The translations under genes and the position numbers were made by a program. 32,268 nucleotides of DNA from an uncultured bacterium (GTDB lineage Bacteria > JAAXHH01): the NCBI GenBank assembly GCA_913051705.1, contig CAJXCW010000027.1, positions 1 to 32,268 on the forward strand, given 5' to 3'. Below the pieces are notes generated by a model. That model searched no databases and was not told where the DNA came from. It was given only the letters and a program-made list of their open reading frames with translations. Numbering within the stretch: position 1 is the stretch's first letter; the number at the start of each line of letters is the position of its first letter. Of the stretch, positions 24,289 to 32,268 are shown one piece after another.

Positions 24289-24528
24289 ATGTCCCGGACG
24301 TGTAAGTTAACCGGAAAAAGACCGTTGGTCGGTAATCAAGTATCCCATGCGAATAACAAGACCAAACGGCGTCAATATCCGAATCTACAGATGAAACGTA
24401 TCTTTGTACCTGAACTCGACCGCATGGTTCGCATCAAAATGTCCGTCAATGCCATTCGGACGATCACAAAAATCGGCCTTATGCCGTTTTTGAAAAAGCG
24501 GGGCCTGCAGCTTCGTGATGTGCTGTAA
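24289..24528 (+). CDS. rpmB: 50S ribosomal protein L28
   Basis: 79 aa with the L28 signature: [33 protein letters not shown] and [17 protein letters not shown]. Like the L33 next to it, it lacks the CxxC pairs of zinc-binding L28. GGAGG lies about nine bases before the ATG. It ends two bases before the moaB start, which indicates translational coupling. Confidence 0.95.
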   Translation: MSRTCKLTGKRPLVGNQVSHANNKTKRRQYPNLQMKRIFVPELDRMVRIKMSVNAIRTITKIGLMPFLKKRGLQLRDVL

Positions 24529-24530
24529 CC

Positions 24531-25046
24531 ATGACTTCCAAGAGTGCGTCAGAGCACAAAACACGTGCCGCTGAGCGGGGACCGGTAGCCCTTGCGATCG
24601 TGACCGTCAGTGATACCCGCACAGAGGAAACGGACGTCAATGCCCGATATCTGCGGGAACAAATCGAGGCGCTTGGCCATCGGGTCGTAGCCTATCATCT
24701 CATTAAAGATGAGCCGGAGCAGGTCGAAAAAATCCTTGAATCCTGCGCCGATAGTGATGCCCAGGTGGTTTTGTTTAATGGGGGCACCGGGATCTCACGC
24801 CGGGACCGTACGTTCGATGTCCTGGAACGCAAGCTGGAAAAACCCCTGCCCGGCTTTGGTGAAATTTTTCGTATGCTCAGCTACGACCAGGTGGGGGCCG
24901 CTGCCATGATGTCTCGTGCTACTGCCGGCGTGTATCGTGATACGGTGGTCATTTCAACACCAGGCTCTCCGGCTGCAGTTAAACTGGCCTGGGAAAAGTT
25001 GATCGCATCCGAGCTGTCTCATCTCGCCTGGGAACTTGTGAAATAG
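24531..25046 (+). CDS. moaB: Molybdenum cofactor biosynthesis protein B (MoaB/Mog family)
   Basis: 171 aa. [16 protein letters not shown] opens the MoaB/Mog fold; [15 protein letters not shown] (GGTG at 84-87, Asp92) is the molybdopterin-binding loop; [14 protein letters not shown] is the conserved C-terminal segment. MoaB-type proteins adenylylate molybdopterin or bind it before metal insertion. The N-terminal ~15 residues are an unconserved extension. The two-base spacing after rpmB suggests it is read on the same mRNA. No other moa or moe gene is in the window, and nothing here obviously needs molybdenum. Confidence 0.92.
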   Translation: MTSKSASEHKTRAAERGPVALAIVTVSDTRTEETDVNARYLREQIEALGHRVVAYHLIKDEPEQVEKILESCADSDAQVVLFNGGTGISRRDRTFDVLERKLEKPLPGFGEIFRMLSYDQVGAAAMMSRATAGVYRDTVVISTPGSPAAVKLAWEKLIASELSHLAWELVK

Positions 25047-25191
25047 ATCAGAGAATAAAAGATAGAAGGTGAAAGACGAATGATGAACATTAGGGCGGGT
25101 TATTCCCGTCCTGTTGTGTTTTATGCCCTTTGGTCTTATCAACATAATCTGTAATCACAGCAACCACCCTTTTTCTACGGAGACGTCGCCT

Positions 25192-26601
25192 ATGCTATAT
25201 CGAATGCGTCATGTGCTATGCGGTTTGATTGTGGGGCTGTTATTTAGTGTTCAACCCCCCGTATATGCCCAATCTGAGGATGAAACAACCATCAAATCGA
25301 TATTTGATGAACGACTGACGAGTGGCGAGATGTACGAACTGCTTAGAGAACTATGCAAGGACATCGGTCCCCGTTTGAGTGGGTCGGAGGGTGCGGCAAA
25401 GGCTGTAGATTGGGGTAAACAGGTAATGGAAGCCTATGGGTTTGACCGGGTCTTTCTCCAGGAAGTCATGGTGCCTCACTGGGAGCGTGGGGAGAAAGAA
25501 CAGGTGCAGGTCGTTAATGTTCCTGAAGGCATGATTGAATTACGGGCACTGGCCATTGGCGGTTCGGTCGGTACACCTGCCGAGGGCATTACAGCTGAGG
25601 TGGTCATCGTGAATTCGCTTGATGAAGTGGATGCACTGGGCCGCGATAAAATCGAAGGTAAAATTGTGTTTTACAACCGGGCGTTCGATCAGACCGTGGT
25701 GTCTACGGGCGCCGGTTACGGCGGCGCTGTGGATCAACGTGGCGGCGGGCCATCCAAGGCAGCAGAATACGGTGCCGCTGCGGTGGTCATTCGTTCGGTG
25801 TCTTCTGCATTTGATGATGAACCGCATACCGGCGGCTTGAGGTATCGGGATGGCATAGAACGCATACCAGCCGCTGCGCTCGGTTTTCATTCAGCCGACC
25901 GGCTCACAGAAATTTTAAAGGAAAGTCCGGATGCAAAATTGTATATCCGCATGACCAGCCAATGGCATCCGGATGCCAGATCATACAACGTGGTAGGTGA
26001 AATCCGGGGCTCTGAAAAACCGGATGAGATCATTCTGGTCGGTGGGCATCTGGACTCCTGGGATGTGGCTGAAGGTGCCCATGACGACGGCGCCGGTTGT
26101 GTGCATGCCATCAGCGTATTGCGCACCTTTAAAAAGCTGGGTATACGCCCCAAACATACCATTCGCGCCGTGTTGTTCATGAATGAAGAAAACGGTCTTC
26201 GTGGCGGTATTAAATATGCGGAGCTGGCCAAAGCAAACGGAGAAAAACACTTGATCGCCCTGGAAAGTGATGCCGGCGGGTTCAGCCCGCGGGGTTTCGG
26301 CGTGTCCGCTGACGATCGAGTGATCGATCAATTCCGTTCCTGGTTATCGCTATTTCCAAGGAATACGATTTCCTACATCAACAAGGGCGGTGGCGGCGCT
26401 GATATCGGTCCGCTTCGCCGGGAAACCGGTACGCCGACCATCGGCTTTATTCCTGATTCACAACGGATGTTCGATCTGCACCATGCGCCGACCGATGTCT
26501 TCGAAAATGTCAATCGCCGCGAACTGGAACTGGGCGCCGCATCCATCACCTCGCTGATCTACTTGATCGATAAATACGGTCTGCAAGGGATGGCGCAGTA
26601 A
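25192..26601 (+). CDS. Secreted M28-family zinc aminopeptidase/carboxypeptidase
   Basis: 469 aa from ATG 25192, preceded by GGAGA; the longer frame from 25114 would bury the signal peptide (RHVLCGLIVGLLFSVQPPVYA, cleavage before QSEDE). A PA-type insert (about 130-255) precedes the di-zinc catalytic domain: VGGHLDSWD (His286, with Asp288), AHDDGAG (bridging Asp298), MNEENGLRGG (Glu332 base, Glu333), ESDAGGF (Asp360) and DLHHAPTD (His430/431). This is the pattern of M28 peptidases of the plasma carboxypeptidase Q type. Probably periplasmic or extracellular, releasing amino acids or dipeptides. It stands 145 bp after moaB with a possible promoter region between. Confidence 0.92.
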   Translation: MLYRMRHVLCGLIVGLLFSVQPPVYAQSEDETTIKSIFDERLTSGEMYELLRELCKDIGPRLSGSEGAAKAVDWGKQVMEAYGFDRVFLQEVMVPHWERGEKEQVQVVNVPEGMIELRALAIGGSVGTPAEGITAEVVIVNSLDEVDALGRDKIEGKIVFYNRAFDQTVVSTGAGYGGAVDQRGGGPSKAAEYGAAAVVIRSVSSAFDDEPHTGGLRYRDGIERIPAAALGFHSADRLTEILKESPDAKLYIRMTSQWHPDARSYNVVGEIRGSEKPDEIILVGGHLDSWDVAEGAHDDGAGCVHAISVLRTFKKLGIRPKHTIRAVLFMNEENGLRGGIKYAELAKANGEKHLIALESDAGGFSPRGFGVSADDRVIDQFRSWLSLFPRNTISYINKGGGGADIGPLRRETGTPTIGFIPDSQRMFDLHHAPTDVFENVNRRELELGAASITSLIYLIDKYGLQGMAQ

Positions 26602-26644
26602 GGAAGGATAAAACGATCAGCGCGGCGCTTCATTGCCGGGCGGG

Positions 26645-27154
26645 ATGTATGATGATATGTTGAGATATCTGTTTTATATTGTTATCCTGATCGGTTGGCC
26701 GGCCCTGGCACAGGCGCATGTATTTTACATCAGTATCACCAAAGTGAAATGGAACGCTCAGCATGAACGGCTTGATATATCGGTTCGTATTTTTACGGAT
26801 AATCTGGAGGAGGCGGTAGCAGAAGAAGGGGGACCGAAATTGAAGTTGTGGACCGATAAAGAGCATACTGAAAGCGATCGGTTTATTGCTGATTATTTGA
26901 AGTCAAGGCTTCACTTCAGGGTCAATGAGAAGGAGGTGAATCTGGAATATCTCGGTAAAGCGGATGCCCTCGATGCCACGGCTTGCTTCTTCCAAATTCG
27001 CGGAATAAAGGACGTAAAAAAGATGGATGTAGGAAACAGTATCCTTATAGATCTGTATGATACGCAGGCCAATGTGGTGCGTTTTGAAGTAAAAGAAGAA
27101 AAGAAATTTATCAATTTAAATAAAAAATCAACCAGAGGTGCGGTTGATTTTTAA
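26645..27154 (+). CDS. DUF6702-family exported protein
   Basis: 169 aa from ATG 26645 (ATG 26657 is an alternative four codons later; the TTG at 26633 is less likely). Signal peptide LRYLFYIVILIGWPALAQA, then HVFYISITKVKWNAQHERLD and ISVRIFTDNLEEAV, the usual beginning of DUF6702. A Lys/Glu-rich beta domain and a charged tail follow. Function unknown. In Bacteroidetes-like genomes DUF6702 genes commonly precede a HupE/UreJ-type membrane gene, exactly as here (33 bp gap), so the pair probably forms one membrane-associated unit. Confidence 0.82.
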   Translation: MYDDMLRYLFYIVILIGWPALAQAHVFYISITKVKWNAQHERLDISVRIFTDNLEEAVAEEGGPKLKLWTDKEHTESDRFIADYLKSRLHFRVNEKEVNLEYLGKADALDATACFFQIRGIKDVKKMDVGNSILIDLYDTQANVVRFEVKEEKKFINLNKKSTRGAVDF

Positions 27155-27187
27155 TGAGGCGTCGTCAAGCACCACGTACGTATAGTC

Positions 27188-27772
27188 ATGTCGGAATTCG
27201 AGATCTATCTTCAGCTCGGCTTTAATCATATTGCCGATTTAAATGCCTACGATCATATCGTCTTTATCATCGCGCTGTGCGCCGTTTACCAGCTACGACA
27301 ATGGCGCATGATTCTGATGCTGGTCACTGCGTTTACGATCGGGCATTCGATTACCCTGGCCCTGGCCACGCTGAGTATTATTCTGGTTCCCATGGAACTC
27401 ATCGAATTCCTGATTCCGGTGACCATATTTGCGACCTGTATCATGAATGTCGTCAGACCATTCGATGAGCACACGAAAAGGAAAGTGTGGTTTAATTATC
27501 CTCTGGCTCTGTTTTTCGGTTTGATTCACGGGATGGGGTTTTCTTATTATTTAAGGGCGCTGCTTGGCATGGAAGAGTCGATTGTTATGCCGCTCTTCTC
27601 TTTTAATATCGGCCTGGAATTAGGCCAGCTCATGATCGTAACTCTGGTTCTGGCCGGCGCGGCGCTGGCCGTACAGGTTTTTAAAGCGCCTCACAAATCC
27701 TGGAATTTGTTTATTTCAGGGGTTGCTGCGGGTGTGGCGATTATCCTGATGATGGAGACGAAATTCTGGTGA
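27188..27772 (+). CDS. HupE/UreJ-family integral membrane protein
   Basis: 194 aa with about six membrane helices. The N-terminal GFNHIADLNAYDHIVFIIAL carries the His and Asp-His pair of HupE/UreJ proteins; GHSITLALAT and FGLIHGMGFSYYLRAL provide further conserved His residues. Relatives act in nickel, cobalt or other metal uptake, but the subgroup paired with DUF6702 is uncharacterised and no urease or hydrogenase genes are nearby. The start could also be slightly different, since no strong ribosome binding site is visible. Confidence 0.85.
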   Translation: MSEFEIYLQLGFNHIADLNAYDHIVFIIALCAVYQLRQWRMILMLVTAFTIGHSITLALATLSIILVPMELIEFLIPVTIFATCIMNVVRPFDEHTKRKVWFNYPLALFFGLIHGMGFSYYLRALLGMEESIVMPLFSFNIGLELGQLMIVTLVLAGAALAVQVFKAPHKSWNLFISGVAAGVAIILMMETKFW

Positions 27773-27818
27773 CCCGATCTCCTAACCCCGTATTATGGTT
27801 CGCTAATGGAGTAGTTGT

Positions 27819-28241
27819 ATGGATATGACGATTGAAGAACTGATTGAAGATTTTGAATACCTGGAGGACTGGGAGGATCGGTATCAGGAGATTATCGACT
27901 TAGGTAAACAGATCCCACCGCTACCGGAGCGATATAAAACAGATGCGTATAAGGTGCGGGGATGTGTCAGTCAGGTATGGCTGGTACCCAACGTCAGCGC
28001 CTCCAGCCCGCCGGTTATTACCTTTTCCGCAGATAGTGACGCCCATATCGTACGGGGTCTGGTGGCTATTTTACTGATGGTGTATTCCGACAAAACGCCT
28101 CAGGATATTCTCAACGCCGATATACAGGGCCTTTTCGATAAACTGGACCTGGCTTCCCACCTCAGTCCCAGCCGCAGCAATGGCTTTCAGGCCATGATAA
28201 AGAAAATCCGCAGCATAGCGGAAGGGGCGCTAGCCGCGTAG
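27819..28241 (+). CDS. sufE: SufE-like sulfur acceptor protein
   Basis: 140 aa, the usual SufE size. EELIEDFEYLEDWEDRYQ, LGKQIPPLPE, and YKVRGCVSQVWL with the sulfur-accepting Cys49, followed by DSDAHIVRGLVAILL and SPSRSNGFQAMIKKI, are all diagnostic. SufE takes persulfide sulfur from SufS and boosts its activity in Fe-S cluster assembly. sufS is not in the window. It ends 15 bp from the convergent helicase gene. Confidence 0.95.
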   Translation: MDMTIEELIEDFEYLEDWEDRYQEIIDLGKQIPPLPERYKTDAYKVRGCVSQVWLVPNVSASSPPVITFSADSDAHIVRGLVAILLMVYSDKTPQDILNADIQGLFDKLDLASHLSPSRSNGFQAMIKKIRSIAEGALAA

Positions 28242-28256
28242 CGGCCGTACTTTGTA

Positions 28257-29591
28257 CTACCGGCCAGCCCGCCTTGGAGATCGGGTTCGTCGACGACCGA
28301 ATGCCGGTTTGAGCGGCGGTGGTTCTACCGAGGCGGCGGTACTCTCATCCTCTTTGGCGTCTATTGGCCTGCCCAGGATGCGCTTTACGCGTGCCGATGT
28401 CCCACCGCCGGGACGGGTCCGGTCCCGGCCGCGATTTATTCGAACCTTCCCTGTGGATTCCGGTTCATTCAGATAATCGAATCCGGGATGGGAGGTCCAG
28501 TTAAACATGTCTTTCCCGATATGTTCTTCCAATATATTATACAGGTCAATATCTTCCGGAGCCACCAGACAAAAAGCGAAACCAGTCCCTTCAGCCCTGG
28601 CTGTACGACCGGCGCGATGGACGTAGTCTTCAGGATTGTCAGGCAGATCATAGTTAAACACATGGGAAACGGTAGGAATATCCAGCCCGCGGGCTGCGAT
28701 GTCGGTTGCGACCAGGATATCGAACCGGCCTTTTCGGAACCCACCCATCGCTTGATCCCGCTGCGCCTGGGTCATATTCCCCTGAAGGGCGACCGCACGG
28801 CGGCCTCTCCTGGAAAGTTGTTCCGCAAGTTTTCGCGCCCGATGCTTCGTCCGGGTGAAAATAATTGCGGAACTGATCGCTTCCTTGTTCATGAGGTAGG
28901 TGAGAAGGGGAAGTTTCCGTTCCCGTGCTACCGGATAGAGTGCGTGAGAGATCGTTTCCGCCGGAGCGGTCCGGGCCAGTTCCACAACGTGTGGATCGAC
29001 GAGGATATCGTTGGCTAGTTTCCGAATCTCTTTCGGCATCGTTGCCGACCAGAGGAGATTCCGCCTTTTTCGTGGAATGGCCGCTATAATTTTCCTGATG
29101 TCGGGAAGGAATCCCATATCAAAAAGTCTGTCCGCTTCGTCGAGAACGAGCGTATCAATCTGGCTAAGGTCGATCCTGTTCTGGCCCATGAGATCGAGAA
29201 GCCTTCCGGGGCAGGCAATAACGATTTCAGGAAATTTCTTAAGCCTGTCGATCTGGGTGTTCATCGAAACGCCGCCATAAATGGTGACCGTTTTCAATTT
29301 TGTGAACTTTGCGAGTGCCTTGAATTCCGTTTCGATCTGCATTGCGAGTTCCCGTGTAGGGGCGATCACTAGAGTGCGAATCGCCTGGGAAGGATTCGCA
29401 AGGAGCCCTTCTATAATAGGAAGAGCAAAAGCCGCGGTCTTTCCGGTTCCGGTTTGGGAGGCCCCAATGACATCACGGCCCTCGAGAATTAGTGGAATAC
29501 CTTGCTCCTGGATGGGAGTAGGGGTGGTGTAACCGGACTCTTCGACGGCCTGGAGGACCTCCTTGGAGAGCCCAAGCTCCTCAAACGACAT
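28257..29591 (-). CDS. DEAD-box RNA helicase (RhlE-like)
   Basis: 444 aa. All helicase motifs are intact: Q motif (YTTPTPIQEQ), motif I SQTGTGKT (45-52), Ia PTRELAMQ, II DEAD (151-154), III SAT (182-184), V ATDIAARGLD (296-304) and VI HRAGRTAR (325-332). The last ~70 residues are a basic, Arg/Gly/Pro-rich tail (NRGRDRTRPGGG, GRRRTRSPRRAGR) of RhlE type that binds RNA. The role is ATP-dependent RNA remodelling, in ribosome assembly or mRNA decay. Unlike the genes to its left, no Shine-Dalgarno motif precedes the ATG, and codon style seems closer to the genes at its right. Confidence 0.95.
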   Translation of the reverse strand: MSFEELGLSKEVLQAVEESGYTTPTPIQEQGIPLILEGRDVIGASQTGTGKTAAFALPIIEGLLANPSQAIRTLVIAPTRELAMQIETEFKALAKFTKLKTVTIYGGVSMNTQIDRLKKFPEIVIACPGRLLDLMGQNRIDLSQIDTLVLDEADRLFDMGFLPDIRKIIAAIPRKRRNLLWSATMPKEIRKLANDILVDPHVVELARTAPAETISHALYPVARERKLPLLTYLMNKEAISSAIIFTRTKHRARKLAEQLSRRGRRAVALQGNMTQAQRDQAMGGFRKGRFDILVATDIAARGLDIPTVSHVFNYDLPDNPEDYVHRAGRTARAEGTGFAFCLVAPEDIDLYNILEEHIGKDMFNWTSHPGFDYLNEPESTGKVRINRGRDRTRPGGGTSARVKRILGRPIDAKEDESTAASVEPPPLKPAFGRRRTRSPRRAGR

Positions 29592-29708
29592 GGCGTTAGG
29601 TAGTGGGATGAAGGTGAGCGGTCAAGGGGCAACACTCGAAGGGGGAAAGTCGCTCGATCTGTTCTCCCCCAACTCTGCCCGCGGCTGGATCCCCGTGGTC
29701 GGTCCTCC

Positions 29709-30764
29709 TCAATGGGGAGGAGCGGGAGACTGAATGAGAAGGCAACCTTCGAGAATAGGTTGGAGAACGCGGAAGAAGGCGTCCGTTTTGGTCCCCAGGC
29801 GGGCGCCAAAGCGCTCTTCCGCCTGCCGGAGAACGTAATCGAGATCGGCACGGACCAGGGCGTTGGAGCGACCGCGGAGGACGGCGACCAGGTAGCTGAA
29901 TTGGCCTTCCCGGACGAGTGCGAGGCGGTGCTTGGGCAGATCGAAGGAGGATTCCACGCTGCCGTCCGGGGCCTGGAGTTTGGAATTGAGATCGCGGACC
30001 CGCTCCTGGACCCGCCGCGGGGAAACATGGCAGCCGGGATCGTGATGAGCATACGAAACGAGGCTCCTGTCCTCCCGACGGAGCAGGTAGGCTTCTTCCA
30101 CCTGGTAGCGATGAGTGCGCTCGAAGACGATGTCGTCATAGGTGCGTGAGGTGAAGAGAGCCAGGAGGCGGAAGGCGAGCCGATCCATAGCCCCGAGCTG
30201 ACGGAACTGGCGGGAGCTGTCCATTTGCTCTGCGATGGCGCGGCGCACGGTGCTGCGAAGCATGGGCTCGAGGACGATGTGCAGGCCGTTCTCAGGTCCG
30301 TAGAGCGCCTTGTTGAGGGCACCTTCCATCACGGGCTGCAAGGCCTCGGCGAGGTCCTTGTCGGTTGCTCCCGCCGCGGCCTCCGCACCTGCTTCGGGGG
30401 ACGGCGGTTCCGTGTTCTCTCCGGAGTGAGCTTGCGACGATTGGAGGTCGTCCGCCATGAGAGCCGCGAGAGTTTCTTCCATGGTCTCCTCCGGATCGTT
30501 TGCCACCGGCGAATCTCTTGCGGGCACGCTGGGAGGCTCCGGTTGCTTGGGAGGTTCCGCTTCAGGATCCCCGCCCGGAGTCTCGGAGGTGGGGAAGCGC
30601 GGGACGCTGAGCAGGGGTGCTCGTGCCGTGCTCGGAAAGGGAGCGGCGGGAAGGGGGAGGCCCGAGGCATGCGCGCCCCTCAGAAGATCGGCGAGGCTCA
30701 GGACCGGCCGAATCCGATCCAGAGCATGCAGCTCGGGAAAGGGCGGCGTGGGGAGTTCAGTCAC
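29709..30764 (-). CDS. Hypothetical protein with a roadblock/longin-like C-terminal domain
   Basis: 351 aa from a GTG at 30764. Residues 1-130 are a low-complexity Pro/Ala/Glu-rich linker with no signal peptide. Residues 135-195 are helical (EALQPVMEGALNKALYGP, EPMLRSTVRRAIAEQM). Residues about 200-340 (FERTHRYQVEEAYLLRRE, SLVSYAHHD, HRLALVREGQFSYLVAVLRG) have the beta-alpha pattern of roadblock/longin-like domains found in OmpA-associated bacterial proteins. The coiled-coil gene lies 20 bp upstream on the same strand, so the two are likely co-transcribed and may interact. No start-associated Shine-Dalgarno motif was found. Domain assignment is tentative. Confidence 0.6.
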   Translation of the reverse strand: MTELPTPPFPELHALDRIRPVLSLADLLRGAHASGLPLPAAPFPSTARAPLLSVPRFPTSETPGGDPEAEPPKQPEPPSVPARDSPVANDPEETMEETLAALMADDLQSSQAHSGENTEPPSPEAGAEAAAGATDKDLAEALQPVMEGALNKALYGPENGLHIVLEPMLRSTVRRAIAEQMDSSRQFRQLGAMDRLAFRLLALFTSRTYDDIVFERTHRYQVEEAYLLRREDRSLVSYAHHDPGCHVSPRRVQERVRDLNSKLQAPDGSVESSFDLPKHRLALVREGQFSYLVAVLRGRSNALVRADLDYVLRQAEERFGARLGTKTDAFFRVLQPILEGCLLIQSPAPPH

Positions 30765-30784
30765 GGCGAAAGGGCGCGAGGTGT

Positions 30785-31342
30785 TCAGATCAGGAAGCCA
30801 TCATCCGGCTTGGGGTCGTCTTCCATGGCTGCGCTGGCGAGACGGGCAAAGCGACTCTTGAGCTCGGCTCGACTGACGCTGTCTTCGCGGACGGTTTGTA
30901 CCTCGCGATCGATCTGGCGCTTCCACTGGACGATCTCGGTCTGGAGATGCTGGAGGATTTCGCGGACGCGCGCATCGATGCGGGCAGCCATGGCAGAGCT
31001 CACTTTCTCAAGATGTGCGCTCAGGTTCTGCTGAAGCTCCTGGTCGTGTTGATGGATGTCGCGACAGGTCGCTTCCAGCTGTTTGCCCAGACGATCGATC
31101 TGGGTGCTTCGAAACTGGCTCTCCTGTTGGAGTTGTTGGCGCAGTTGCTGGGTCTCCTCCAGCACGGCGGCCTGGCCGCTCTGGACTTTCTGGACGACCT
31201 GCTCGCCGACGAGGGCCCCCTGTGAAGTGACTGCCCCTTCCAGGGTGCGAAGGCGATCCTCGACCTGGGTCATCTGGCGGCCGATGAGAATCTCGCGGAT
31301 TCGTTCGACCTGTTGCGAGGGATTCAGCGGGGGGTCTTCCAT
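30785..31342 (-). CDS. Coiled-coil protein, 185 aa
   Basis: The N-terminus VERIREILIGRQMTQVEDRL is followed by an almost continuous heptad region (about 30-165: LEETQQLRQQLQQESQFR, RLGKQLEATCRDIHQHDQEL, ARVREILQHLQTEIVQWK), ending in an acidic tail. No signal peptide or membrane segment. Similar proteins starting with an ILxG..M...E.RL motif accompany roadblock-like partners in other bacteria (from memory), so it may serve as a scaffold for the downstream protein. The first Met is the best start, though no ribosome binding site is evident. Function unknown. Confidence 0.65.
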   Translation of the reverse strand: MEDPPLNPSQQVERIREILIGRQMTQVEDRLRTLEGAVTSQGALVGEQVVQKVQSGQAAVLEETQQLRQQLQQESQFRSTQIDRLGKQLEATCRDIHQHDQELQQNLSAHLEKVSSAMAARIDARVREILQHLQTEIVQWKRQIDREVQTVREDSVSRAELKSRFARLASAAMEDDPKPDDGFLI

Positions 31343-31472
31343 GGGCTATCGGGACACAGATCTGGGTCCATTGAGGCGGGTGAGGTGCCTGGGTGGGGGA
31401 GAGGGGAACTCAATCCAGAAGCTAAGGACCTGTCGGGCGAGACGCAATGACTTTCAATAAAGTTTGGAGTCT

Positions 31473-31494
31473 TTGATAGTAAGATAGTTATCAA
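31473..31494. promoter_or_regulatory. Inverted repeat ttgata-N10-tatcaa in a divergent promoter region
   Basis: The only AT-rich stretch in the right-hand end lies between the divergent coiled-coil and sigma-factor genes. ttgata (31473-31478) and tatcaa (31489-31494) are exact complements. It may be an operator overlapping the promoter of the sigma-factor gene; no -35/-10 pair can be fixed with confidence. Confidence 0.35.
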
Positions 31495-31547
31495 TATTTT
31501 TGAGGTGGCGAAAGACATTGGTGCCGCTCTGTGGTATGAGTCCCCTA

Positions 31548-32231
31548 ATGCCTAGAGAGAGCACACGCAAGGGAGCCGACGATGCAGCCAAAGGGCAGAA
31601 GAAGGGCGTCGAGCAAGCCTACGAACGGACGCGAAAGAGCCTGATTGCGCGTTTGGAGAATTGGGATGACCAGCGGACGTGGGATGAGTTTTATCAAACC
31701 TACTGGCGCCTCATCTACTCGGTCGGTCTCAAGGCCGGCTTGCGCTCGGACGAGGCCTTTGACGTTGTGCAGGAGACCATCCTCTCGATCGCCAAGCAGA
31801 GCAAGAAGCGGCTCTATGACCCGGAGCAGGGTTCCTTCAAGACCTGGCTCATGAACATGACGCGGTGGCGCATCAATGATCAGTTTCGCAAGCGCAAGAA
31901 GGACACCGCGATGGCGGGCGCGGAGTGGGAGGACGATCGCAAGACGGCAGTCATCGACCGCTTCGAGGACCCCAAGGGAGATCTCCTGGAGCGGATGTGG
32001 GATGTGGAGTGGAAGAAGAACCTGGCGGACGCGGCACTTGCGCGCGTGAAGGCGCAGGTTTCACCCAAGCAGTACCAGATATTTCATTACTATGTCGTCA
32101 AGCAATGGGAGGCCAAGAAAGTGCAGGAGCACCTTGGCGTGAGCATGGCGCAGGTGTATCTTGCCAAACACCGGGTAGGTGCGGTGTTAAAGCGGGAGTT
32201 GGCGAAACTCGAAAAGCATGCAGACAAATAA
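31548..32231 (+). CDS. RNA polymerase sigma-70-family (ECF-like) factor
   Basis: 227 aa from ATG 31548 (ATG 31536 is an alternative; the TTG at 31500 is unlikely). Region 2 is at about 45-115 (FYQTYWRLIYSVGLKAGL, FDVVQETILSIAKQ, FKTWLMNMTRWRINDQFRKR), and region 4 at about 170-220 (PKQYQIFHYYVVKQWEAK, LGVSMAQVYLAKHRVGAVL). The style of region 2 (LENWDDQRTWDEFYQTYW) is common in Verrucomicrobia and Planctomycetes, where such factors often precede a protein kinase gene; the window ends 37 bp downstream, too early to see. No anti-sigma factor is visible. Confidence 0.88.
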   Translation: MPRESTRKGADDAAKGQKKGVEQAYERTRKSLIARLENWDDQRTWDEFYQTYWRLIYSVGLKAGLRSDEAFDVVQETILSIAKQSKKRLYDPEQGSFKTWLMNMTRWRINDQFRKRKKDTAMAGAEWEDDRKTAVIDRFEDPKGDLLERMWDVEWKKNLADAALARVKAQVSPKQYQIFHYYVVKQWEAKKVQEHLGVSMAQVYLAKHRVGAVLKRELAKLEKHADK

Positions 32232-32268
32232 GGTTCGCCCGGAACCAACGATTCCTGATCATGAGGTT

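Noticed and set aside
30225-31034. Long plus-strand frames opposite the roadblock-like and coiled-coil genes
   Set aside because: High GC leaves many frames open. The minus frames show heptads and domain-like patterns, the plus frames only Arg/Gly/Ser-rich text.

Overview
The window looks like part of the chromosome of an uncultured Gram-negative bacterium, probably a Latescibacterota- or Poribacteria-like lineage. This rests on three phytanoyl-CoA-dioxygenase (PhyH) genes at the left end, several Gfo/Idh/MocA oxidoreductases and enolase-superfamily dehydratases, a Tat-exported class V aminotransferase, an outer-membrane DUF481 barrel, and a DUF6702/HupE pair usually seen in the Bacteroidetes/FCB group. 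The assignment is inference from gene content only. No rRNA, tRNA, CRISPR array, insertion sequence or phage gene was seen.

Layout. 0-3.6 kb: the tail of a probable PhyH protein, a small unknown gene, two complete PhyH oxygenases and a DUF481 barrel, all on +. 3.6-5.8 kb (-): a murT/gatD pair (lipid II D-Glu amidation). gatD is split by a frameshift and has Gly where the catalytic Cys should be, and MurT has Cys in place of the Walker-A Thr. 5.9-9.1 kb (-): a TPR-like protein, a VOC protein and a Tat-dependent PLP enzyme. 9.5-19.6 kb: a sugar-acid/polyol catabolic region with two enolase-superfamily dehydratases, a HAD phosphatase, a phosphodiesterase-like alkaline phosphatase, a DUF1189 membrane protein, a ThuA-Gfo fusion, an aldo/keto reductase, a sugar isomerase/epimerase and a Gfo oxidoreductase. 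19.8-28.2 kb: a DUF559 nuclease-like gene, a secreted 1046-aa Asp-box beta-propeller protein, DUF2237, ribosomal proteins L33 and L28, MoaB, a secreted M28 peptidase, DUF6702, HupE and SufE. 28.3-32.3 kb: a DEAD-box helicase, a roadblock/longin-like protein and a coiled-coil protein (all -), then a divergent sigma-70-family factor (+).

The most distinctive non-coding feature is a set of intergenic repeats and hairpins: perfect 27-bp and 29-bp inverted repeats, tandem 7-8-bp words such as gtgattg, gtgaggtg and gaattat, two oppositely oriented copies of a ~105-bp element about 15.5 kb apart, and pyrimidine-rich hairpins just upstream of three start codons. These end before the last 4 kb. There the base composition rises, Shine-Dalgarno motifs become hard to find and the sigma factor looks Verrucomicrobia/Planctomycete-like, so that end may be horizontally acquired or an assembly junction.

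Functionally, the central region reads as a set of enzymes for oxidising, dehydrating, isomerising and dephosphorylating unusual sugars or sugar acids, with secreted proteins nearby. The right-hand part holds housekeeping genes. Substrates cannot be deduced from sequence alone.
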